A DNA stretch of 48,134 nucleotides. It comes from Oscillospiraceae bacterium. Lineage in GTDB: Bacteria; Bacillota_A; Clostridia; Oscillospirales; Oscillospiraceae. Both the position numbers and the translations under genes were made by a program. Positions 42,042 through 48,134 of the stretch are shown one piece after another. Each line of letters begins with the position of its first letter. Position 1 is the first letter of the stretch. The DNA lies in contig SVLG01000005.1 of assembly GCA_015068055.1 (NCBI GenBank), positions 1-48,134 on the forward strand. Reading direction: 5' to 3'. The notes under the pieces were generated by a model. The model searched no databases. It had not been told where the DNA came from and was given only the letters and a program-made list of their open reading frames with translations.

Positions 42042-43076
42042 TCAGAGACTTTCTGCCAGATCCAGCACCAGCCGCTCGGTCTTTTCCCAGCCGAGACAGG
42101 GGTCCGTGATGGACTGACCGAAGGGAGCCTCACCGATCTTGCCGCAGCCGTCCACCAGATAGCTCTCGATCATAAGCCCCTTCACAAAGCGGCGGACGTC
42201 CTCGTTATAGCGACAGGAGTGCAGCACTTCCTTGGAGATGCGAACCTGCTCCAGATACTTCTTGCCGGAGTTGGCGTGATTGGCGTCCACGATGACGGCG
42301 GGATTTTTCAGCCCACTTTCTCCGTAAAGCTCCAGCAGCTTCATAATATCTTCGTAGTGATAGTTTGGCACACTGCGGCCATGGGCATCCACATAGCCAC
42401 GGAGAATGGAATGGGTATAGGGGTTGCCGCTGCTCTGCACCTCCCAGCCACAGTAGCAGAACATATGACCGGACTGAGCAGCATAGATGCCGTTGAGCAT
42501 CACGGAGAGGTCGCCGCTGGTGGGGTTCTTCATGCCCACGGGAATTTCCAGACCGCTGGCGGTAAGCCGGTGCTGCTGGTCCTCCACGCTGCGGGCACCC
42601 ACGGCCAGATAGGTCAGGAGATCGCTGAGATAGCGGTGATTCTCGGGATAGAGCATCTCATCGGCACAGGAAAAACCGTAGTCCGTCAGGGCACGCAGAT
42701 GGAGCTTGCGGATGGCGATCACGCCCTTGATCATATTGGGCTGGGCCCCGGGGTCGGGAGAATGGAGCATACCCTTATAGCCCGCGCCGGTGGTGCGGGG
42801 CTTATTGGTATAGAGCCGGGGGACGATAAAGATCCTGTCCTTCACCTTATCCTGCAGTGGCCGCAGCTTCTCCAGATAGGCCATGACGGCGTCCTCCCGG
42901 TCGGCGCTGCAGGGCCCGATCACCAGCATAAGCCGATCGTCGCTGCCAGCAATAATGCCGCGTACAATCTGATCCCGCTGGTTTTTGACCTCGGCGGCTT
43001 CCTCGCTGAGAGGATACTGCGCCTTGATCTCCTGGGGGGCGGGGATCTTCCCCATGAAAATAAGATTAGTCTCCAT
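42042..43076 (-). CDS. aroF: DAHP synthase, class I
   Basis: The 344-residue enzyme makes 3-deoxy-D-arabino-heptulosonate 7-phosphate from PEP and erythrose 4-phosphate, the first step of the shikimate route. Active-site blocks are MLVIGPCSADRED, FIVPRLYTNKPRTTGAGYKG, GMKNPTSGDL, IVDANHANSGK and MIESYLVDG. It resembles the AroF/G/H class. The ATG at 43076 overlaps the aroA end by 11 bases and follows GTGGAG; an upstream in-frame start lies inside aroA. Which inhibitor (Phe, Tyr or Trp) it senses is not readable, so the F/G/H letter is arbitrary. It is the last gene of the aro operon. Confidence 0.92.
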   Translation of the reverse strand: METNLIFMGKIPAPQEIKAQYPLSEEAAEVKNQRDQIVRGIIAGSDDRLMLVIGPCSADREDAVMAYLEKLRPLQDKVKDRIFIVPRLYTNKPRTTGAGYKGMLHSPDPGAQPNMIKGVIAIRKLHLRALTDYGFSCADEMLYPENHRYLSDLLTYLAVGARSVEDQQHRLTASGLEIPVGMKNPTSGDLSVMLNGIYAAQSGHMFCYCGWEVQSSGNPYTHSILRGYVDAHGRSVPNYHYEDIMKLLELYGESGLKNPAVIVDANHANSGKKYLEQVRISKEVLHSCRYNEDVRRFVKGLMIESYLVDGCGKIGEAPFGQSITDPCLGWEKTERLVLDLAESL

Positions 43077-44220
43077 AGTCTTGCTCCACTTCAATGCCCA
43101 GCTTGCGTATGTCATCAAAGAAGCCGGGATAGCTTTTGCGTACAGCCTCCGCCTCCGCGATGCTGCCGCCGTATTTTGTAAGAAGAAGGCTCAGGGCCAT
43201 GACAATGCGGTGATCATTGTGCCCGCAGAGCGTTTCCGCCGGCGCACGCAGGTCGGCCGGGCGTATCCACACCTCGTCCTCCCCCACGCTGATATCCGCG
43301 CCAAATTTGCGCAGCTCCGCCGCCATGGCCTCTGCCCGGTCGCTTTCCTTGATGCGAAGCCGCCGGGTCTCGGTAAAATGTGCCCCGTGCTTTTCCGCCG
43401 CCATGGCAAAGAGTATCGGTCCCAGATCCGGACAATCGGCCAGAGAGATCTCCGCAAAACCTGCTTCCAGCGCGGGATAATGTTTTATGTAAATCTTATC
43501 TCCCTGCAAACTGGCATCATCGAGGCCCTCCACCGTAACTTCACCGCCCAGTAGATTGAAGGCCGAGAGGAAGGCGGCATTGGACCAGTCTCCCTCCACA
43601 GCGGTTTGCCGGGGAAGGTAACGCTGGGTGCCCAGAATGCGCAGGACATACTCGTTCTCCCACGCTGCCTCCACGCCGAAAAGGCGGAGCGCCGCCAGGG
43701 TAAGCTCGATATAGGACCGGCTTTCCACCGGGGGGCGAAGGACAATCCGACTCTCACTCTCCAGCAGAGGCAGGGCAAAGAGCAGGCCGGTGACAAACTG
43801 GCTGCTGACATCTCCGGGCAGCTCAAAACGCCCGGAACGAAGAGGGCCGCAAACGCGAAGCTCCCGGCCGTTTTTTTCAAAGAGCAGGCCCTGTGCCCGG
43901 CAAAGCTCCCCATACACCTCCAGCGGACGGCTCATCAGGCGCTCGCTGCCGGTAAACGAAACCGGCGCTGTTCCCAGCAGGGCCAGCGGGATGAAGAAGC
44001 GCAGGGTGCTGCCGCTCTCCCGGCAGCAAAGGGTCTCCCCGGTGCGAAGGGCACGGAGACAGTCACGGGTGGCCAGAAGGTCCTCGCTCCAGTCGATGCC
44101 GCTGACGAGGCTTTCATCCCCGGCAAGGCCCGCGGCAATCAGAAGCCGATGGGCCATGCTCTTGGAGGGCGGGGCCTTGATAACGCCCACAGCCCGGGAC
44201 GGACGAATATAGGCAATCAT
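43066..44220 (-). CDS. aroA: EPSP synthase (5-enolpyruvylshikimate-3-phosphate synthase)
   Basis: The 384-residue enzyme transfers enolpyruvyl from PEP to shikimate 3-phosphate. Motifs are APPSKSMAHRLLIAAGLAG, ESGSTLRFFIPLAL, SSQFVTGLLFALPL, EGDWSNAAF, RIKESDRAEAMAAEL and NDHRIVMAL. It is somewhat shorter than the common 420-440 residues, a feature of the compact clostridial type; all core motifs are present. It overlaps aroQ by ATGA at its start and DAHP synthase by 11 bases at its end. Confidence 0.95.
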   Translation of the reverse strand: MIAYIRPSRAVGVIKAPPSKSMAHRLLIAAGLAGDESLVSGIDWSEDLLATRDCLRALRTGETLCCRESGSTLRFFIPLALLGTAPVSFTGSERLMSRPLEVYGELCRAQGLLFEKNGRELRVCGPLRSGRFELPGDVSSQFVTGLLFALPLLESESRIVLRPPVESRSYIELTLAALRLFGVEAAWENEYVLRILGTQRYLPRQTAVEGDWSNAAFLSAFNLLGGEVTVEGLDDASLQGDKIYIKHYPALEAGFAEISLADCPDLGPILFAMAAEKHGAHFTETRRLRIKESDRAEAMAAELRKFGADISVGEDEVWIRPADLRAPAETLCGHNDHRIVMALSLLLTKYGGSIAEAEAVRKSYPGFFDDIRKLGIEVEQDYGD

Positions 44221-44654
44221 TTTATACGCTCCATGAGAAGGTCCATGGCCTCGGTGTAACCCGCAAGACCGTGGCCGGTGATGGTGGCGATGCAGGCGGC
44301 ACGGACAAAGCTCCTCTGCCGGAAGTCCTCCCGCTCCTCCACTTTGGAAATATGCACCTCCACCGTGGGGATCTGCACCGATTTCAGGGCGTCCAGCAGA
44401 GCCACGCTGGTATGGGTATAGGCAGCGGGGTTGATAACGATGCCGTTTACCCCCTCAAAATACGCCTCCTGAATATAATCCACCAGAGCGCCCTCGTGGT
44501 TGGACTGGCGGCACTCCACACTCACGCCCAGTTTCGACGCGTGTTCCCTGCAGAGCTCCACCAGATCGGCGTAGCCGGCGCTGCCGTAATGCTCCGGTTC
44601 ACGGATGCCCAGCATATTGATGTTGGGGCCGTTGAGGATAAGAATCTTTTTCAT
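44217..44654 (-). CDS. aroQ: 3-dehydroquinate dehydratase, type II
   Basis: The 145-residue type II enzyme has the opening LNGPNINMLGIREPEHYG (with the catalytic Tyr expected in that flexible loop), GIVINPAAYTHTSVAL and VEVHISKVEEREDFR. It dehydrates 3-dehydroquinate to 3-dehydroshikimate. It overlaps the aroE-aroK fusion and aroA by ATGA on each side, so the whole block is translationally coupled. Confidence 0.96.
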   Translation of the reverse strand: MKKILILNGPNINMLGIREPEHYGSAGYADLVELCREHASKLGVSVECRQSNHEGALVDYIQEAYFEGVNGIVINPAAYTHTSVALLDALKSVQIPTVEVHISKVEEREDFRQRSFVRAACIATITGHGLAGYTEAMDLLMERIK

Positions 44655-45886
44655 CCGATCATCTCCAGTATCCGTGCGGCGCTCTCTGCTGCGCTGCGGG
44701 TGTCGGCGATGCGCTCGTCGGCGGCTGCGCGATAAAGAGGGTTCCGCTCTTCATAACGTTTTTTCAGGGCCTCCACGCTGTTGCCCAGGGGGCGGTCATC
44801 CGTGGGAACCAGCTCCGCAAGGGGCCGGTCCAGCCAGAACAGGCGGCCGTTCTGCCGCAGGGCATCCACATTCGCCGGACGGAGAATGGCCCCGCCGCCG
44901 GTGGCGATGACGATACCGGTGCGGGCGGAGACTTCCTTCACGGCTTCGCTCTCCAGATCACGGAAATACGCCTCGCCGTATTTATCAAAAATAGCGGGGA
45001 TTCTCTCTCCGGTCTTTTCCACGATCCGGGCATCCGTGTCGACAAATTCCCGGCCCAGTTTTTCGGCCAGAATGGTACCCACGCTGCTTTTACCGCTGGC
45101 GGGCATGCCGATGAGGACAATATTTTCCCGCTCCGAGAGCATTTCCCGGTAGACTGCCTCCGCCTTTTCTGCCTGACAGCTCTTGCCGGTGAAGATTTCC
45201 CAGGCCAGCACCGCCTGCATCACCAGCATGTAAAGGCCGCCTCCGGCCGATGCGCCGCAGGCACGTGCCGTGCGGACAAAGGTGCTGCGCAGCGGGTTAT
45301 ACACCGCGTCTACGGCCCCTTCCAGCCCGGGGAAACGCCTGGGATCGATGGCCATACCATCGGTTTTCGGAAACATACCACAAGGGGTGGTGTTGATCAG
45401 GATCTGCGCATCGCTGTGCTGCGCATAGGCCTCCTCATAGCGGAGGGCTCCCTCCCGGCCGTCGCGGCTGAGCCGGTAAATCTCTCCGGCGCCAAGGCTT
45501 TCCGCCACAGCCATGGCCGTGCGGGAGGTGCCGCCGGTACCGCAGATAAGTACCTTGCGCCCGGCAAGGTCAAGACCGCAGCGGGCGATGAGAGCCTTCA
45601 TGCCGCCAAAATCTGTATTGTAACCCCAGAGTTTCCCGTCGCGGTTCACAATGGTGTTCACCGCGCCGATGCGCTCCGCCGTTTCGCTGATGTGGTCCAG
45701 ATAGGGAATCACCGCCTGCTTATAGGGGATGGTGACGTTGATAGCCCGAAAGTCACGCCGGCGCATAAAGGCGTCCAGTTCCCCGGGAGGGATTTCCTTT
45801 AAAACATAGTCATAATCATCCAGCTTGCCATGGATATCTTTGGAAAAGCTGTGTCCCAGCCTTTCCCCTATACAGCCGTAGTTCAT
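44651..45886 (-). CDS. bifunctional shikimate dehydrogenase / shikimate kinase
   Basis: The 411-residue protein fuses AroE and AroK. Residues 1 to about 245 are shikimate dehydrogenase (GERLGHSFSKDIH, NVTIPYKQAVIPYLD, GYNTDFGG, LICGTGGTSRTA). Residues about 255-411 are shikimate kinase with Walker A GMPASGKSSVGT, the shikimate-binding DTDARI, FRDLESEAV and IATGGGAIL. One chain thus reduces dehydroshikimate and phosphorylates shikimate. The AroE half is slightly shorter than usual at its C-terminus. It overlaps aroC and aroQ by four bases each. Confidence 0.94.
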   Translation of the reverse strand: MNYGCIGERLGHSFSKDIHGKLDDYDYVLKEIPPGELDAFMRRRDFRAINVTIPYKQAVIPYLDHISETAERIGAVNTIVNRDGKLWGYNTDFGGMKALIARCGLDLAGRKVLICGTGGTSRTAMAVAESLGAGEIYRLSRDGREGALRYEEAYAQHSDAQILINTTPCGMFPKTDGMAIDPRRFPGLEGAVDAVYNPLRSTFVRTARACGASAGGGLYMLVMQAVLAWEIFTGKSCQAEKAEAVYREMLSERENIVLIGMPASGKSSVGTILAEKLGREFVDTDARIVEKTGERIPAIFDKYGEAYFRDLESEAVKEVSARTGIVIATGGGAILRPANVDALRQNGRLFWLDRPLAELVPTDDRPLGNSVEALKKRYEERNPLYRAAADERIADTRSAAESAARILEMIG

Positions 45887-46980
45887 GCTCTCTCCCCCGG
45901 CCAGTCGGTACCGTAACGCTGGGCCATCAGATCACAGAGGACAATGGCCGTCACCGCATCCACCACCGCGCGCACACGATGGATGATGGCGGGGTCATGG
46001 CGGCCGCGGACCGTCAACCGCGCGTTTTCCTGCTTCTCCATATCCACGGTCTGCTGCTCTTTGTGTATGGAAGGAGTGGGCTTCACGGCGCAGCGGAACA
46101 GCAGAGGCATGCCGTTGCTGATGCCGCCGTTGATGCCGCCGTTATGGTTGCTGCCGGTGACCACGCGTCCAGCTTCCATGCGGAAGGGGTCGTTGGCTTC
46201 GCTGCCGCGCATATCCGCAAAATCAAAGCCGGCGCCGAAGGAAACGCCCTTGATGCCGCCAATGGAGAAAAGACCGTGGGAAAGAAGCCCCTCCACCGTG
46301 TCGAACCAGGGTTCACCCAATCCGGCGGGAAGCCCGATTACCGCGGTTTCCAGTATGCCGCCCACGCTGTCCCCGCTCTCCCGGGCAGCGAGAATGGCGC
46401 TGCGCATCTTTTCCCCGGCGCTCTCGTCCAGCGCAGGGAACAGGGCGGTATCCAGCGCGGCAATGTCGGTGCTGAGATCTCCAAAGCCCCGGTCATCCAC
46501 ACCGCCGCAGCGGAGAATGTGGGTGCCAAGCTCAATACCCCGCTGCCGCAGGGCAAGGCGGCACACCGCACCGGCAGCCACCAGCGCCGCCGTGACGCGG
46601 CCGGAAAAATGGCCACCGCCCCGGTAGTCCTGATAGCCGTGGTACTTGCAGTAAGCCGCATAATCCGCGTGGCCCGGACGCATAAGACGACGCAGTTCAT
46701 CGTAGTCGCCGCTTTTTACATTGGTATTCTCAATCAGAAAGGCCATGGGCGTGCCGGTGCTTTTTCCTTCAAACACGCCGGAAAGGAGCTGTACCTCATC
46801 CCCCTCCTTACGGGGCGTGGACACAGCACCGACAGCCTGACGCTGGCGCAGCTTCAGACGGATATAATCCTCATCCACTTCGATGCCCGGGGCCAGACCG
46901 TCCAGCACGGCGCCGATGGCCTTCCCGTGGCTCTCCCCAAAGAGAGTGACGGCCACGCTGCTGCCCAAGGTATTTTTCAT
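45883..46980 (-). CDS. aroC: chorismate synthase
   Basis: The 365-residue enzyme makes chorismate from EPSP using reduced FMN. Signature blocks are LFGESHGKAIGAVLDG, LRQRQAVGAVSTPRKEGDEV, MRPGHADYAAYCKYHGYQDYRGGGHFSGR (FMN and phosphate contacts) and GRHDPAIIHRV near the end. It overlaps aroB by ATGA at the start and the aroE-aroK gene by four bases at the end. Length is normal. Confidence 0.97.
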   Translation of the reverse strand: MKNTLGSSVAVTLFGESHGKAIGAVLDGLAPGIEVDEDYIRLKLRQRQAVGAVSTPRKEGDEVQLLSGVFEGKSTGTPMAFLIENTNVKSGDYDELRRLMRPGHADYAAYCKYHGYQDYRGGGHFSGRVTAALVAAGAVCRLALRQRGIELGTHILRCGGVDDRGFGDLSTDIAALDTALFPALDESAGEKMRSAILAARESGDSVGGILETAVIGLPAGLGEPWFDTVEGLLSHGLFSIGGIKGVSFGAGFDFADMRGSEANDPFRMEAGRVVTGSNHNGGINGGISNGMPLLFRCAVKPTPSIHKEQQTVDMEKQENARLTVRGRHDPAIIHRVRAVVDAVTAIVLCDLMAQRYGTDWPGERA

Positions 46981-47972
46981 ACAAGGGCCTCCTTCAAAAG
47001 AGCATACAGTTCCCTTTGCTCTGTCTTTCTCAGTTCATAACGGCCCGCCTCCGGTACAAAGACCAGCGTAAAGGCCGTATCGCTTTTCTTCTTATCGTGG
47101 AGCATAGCGGCCCAGACCGCCTCCCGCTCGTAGGAAAGCTCCACCGGGAGTCCCCAGCGCTGCAGCAGCGGCAGCAGCCGTTCCCGGACGGACGGCGCGC
47201 ACATGGGCAGCATGCCCAGCGCCACACATTCGCCGTGGTAAAGGCCGCTGACCGTCTCAATACCGTGGCCAATGGTGTGACCAAAGTTCAGCACCCGGCG
47301 AAGCCCCGCCTCCCGCTCATCCGCTTCCACCACAGCGGCCTTCAGTTCCAGAGAGCGTTCAATGATTTCCTGGAGCGTGATCTCATCCCGTTCCATGCGC
47401 CCAAAGAGTGCTCCATCAAAGGTAAGGGCCATTTTAATAGCCTCGGCCATACCCTCGGCCAGAAGCCGGGGCGGCAGGGTCTGCAGCACGTCAAAGTCCA
47501 CGAGAACGCGGCGGGGCTGATGAAAGGCACCGATGCAGTTCTTGATGCCGTCCATATCCACGGCCACCTTGCCGCCGATGGAGGAGTCCACCTGCGAGAG
47601 GAGCGTGGTGGGAATGTTGTAATAATCCACACCGCGCATAAAGGAGGCGGCAGCAAAACCGGCCAGATCCCCCACCATACCGCCGCCTACGGCCACCACG
47701 CAGTCCCCGCGGCCCATGCCATGCTGCAGCATGGCACGGCAGAGCTTTTCAAAGTTTGCAAGGCTCTTGCTCCGCTCCCCGGCGGGCAGGGTGATCACAA
47801 GCGGGCGGGCGCACTGAGCCGCCACCTTTTGGGCGTATTCGGCAGGCACACCGTCATCGGTGACCAGCAGGACACGCCGGTCAAGGTTCAAAAGCTCCCC
47901 GGCGCGGCACAGAAGTCCCCGGCCGGTGAGGACATCGTAGCTCTTTTCGCCCAAATTCACGCGAACAGACAT
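46977..47972 (-). CDS. aroB: 3-dehydroquinate synthase
   Basis: The 331-residue enzyme closes DAHP to 3-dehydroquinate with NAD and a divalent metal. Visible blocks are VAVGGGMVGDLAGFAAASFMRG, PTTLLSQVDSSIGGK, EGMAEAIKMAL and the metal histidines in LNFGHTIGHGIE and YHGECVALGM. It begins two bases after the pheA stop, and its end overlaps aroC by ATGA. It is a little shorter than E. coli AroB. Confidence 0.96.
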   Translation of the reverse strand: MSVRVNLGEKSYDVLTGRGLLCRAGELLNLDRRVLLVTDDGVPAEYAQKVAAQCARPLVITLPAGERSKSLANFEKLCRAMLQHGMGRGDCVVAVGGGMVGDLAGFAAASFMRGVDYYNIPTTLLSQVDSSIGGKVAVDMDGIKNCIGAFHQPRRVLVDFDVLQTLPPRLLAEGMAEAIKMALTFDGALFGRMERDEITLQEIIERSLELKAAVVEADEREAGLRRVLNFGHTIGHGIETVSGLYHGECVALGMLPMCAPSVRERLLPLLQRWGLPVELSYEREAVWAAMLHDKKKSDTAFTLVFVPEAGRYELRKTEQRELYALLKEALV

Positions 47973-47974
47973 GC

Positions 47975-48134
47975 TTATCCCCTTGCCACAAAGCTGCCGG
48001 CCACCTTCAGCCGATCACAGCAGACAGCCATTTCTTCCAACATGCATTTTCCCTCATAGCCGCGGACATTGCCCTCGGCCTCCACATAGAAATAGTACTG
48101 CCACAAAAGCTCCTTCATGGGCCGGGAACGGAGG
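47975..48134 (-). CDS. pheA: prephenate dehydratase C-terminal (ACT) end, truncated by window
   Basis: The frame enters from the window edge and ends with a TAA at 47977-47975, giving 53 residues. SRPMKELLWQYYFYVEAEGN matches the end of the ACT regulatory domain of PheA (the SRP block before a short beta strand that binds Phe). The remainder (CCDRLKVAGSF) is the usual last helix and strand. The rest of the gene, perhaps with a chorismate mutase domain, is outside. Its place at the head of the aro block agrees with a phenylalanine branch enzyme. Confidence 0.8.
   Translation of the reverse strand, partial: LRSRPMKELLWQYYFYVEAEGNVRGYEGKCMLEEMAVCCDRLKVAGSFVARG

Overview
The window looks like a chromosomal stretch of a GC-rich, anaerobic, Gram-positive Clostridia-type bacterium, most likely of the Oscillospiraceae kind. 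This is inferred from gene content, not from a database search. The pointers are a large Alu-domain SRP RNA directly upstream of dnaX, NrdR, RNase M5, near-consensus sigma-A promoters, an SLH-domain protein, type III glutamine synthetase, a membrane pyrophosphatase of the K+-dependent type, and oxygen-defence and redox proteins typical of strict anaerobes (flavodiiron protein with rubredoxin, ferredoxin-type sulfite reductase, Fe-S aldo/keto reductase). No prophage, transposase or CRISPR array is visible.

Layout. 0-9 kb: end of a transglutaminase-like gene, a DUF819 membrane protein, a CapA-type phosphoesterase, sbcD-sbcC, a nitroreductase and a DUF1847 protein. 9-16 kb: a flavodiiron/flavin reductase/rubredoxin fusion, a three-gene iron/cobalamin-type ABC importer with a structured leader, a cysteine-rich-domain/sulfite reductase fusion, and a guaA that lacks its glutaminase half. 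16-25 kb: DUF421-DUF4363, nrdR, then an operon of a small HTH regulator with comEC, holA and RNase M5. A palindromic repeat element of about 340 bp follows, then ybaB, dnaX and the SRP RNA. 25-32 kb: tspO, a LysE exporter with a dihydropyrimidinase-like protein that has lost its metal ligands, hppA, a deletion remnant of a flavoprotein, and glnN. 32-37 kb: a hydrolase and a two-gene ABC exporter, a tandem 118-bp duplication beside tRNA-Arg(CCG), an Fe-S aldo/keto reductase and a small helical protein. 37-42 kb: ruvX, an SLH protein, a GntR regulator with a DUF5808 membrane protein, upp, tsaB and tsaE. 42-48 kb: an almost complete shikimate operon (pheA end, aroB, aroC, aroE-aroK fusion, aroQ, aroA, DAHP synthase) held together by 4-11 base overlaps.

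How the genes work together. The aro block carries erythrose-4-phosphate and PEP through DAHP to chorismate, and pheA leads on towards phenylalanine. SbcCD, RuvX, HolA, DnaX, YbaB and ComEC serve DNA replication, repair and uptake. The flavodiiron protein, nitroreductase, sulfite reductase and aldo/keto reductase serve anaerobic redox and oxygen detoxification. Most convergent gene pairs share one bidirectional terminator, and many promoters have exact 17-bp spacing.

The least expected items are the ligand-less dihydropyrimidinase relative paired with LysE, the twin operators in front of the HTH-comEC operon, the structured leader of the ABC importer, the palindromic element at 22.4-22.8 kb, the tandem duplication at the tRNA, and the in-frame collapsed flavoprotein. 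I did not find a clear new multi-gene defence or mobile system.
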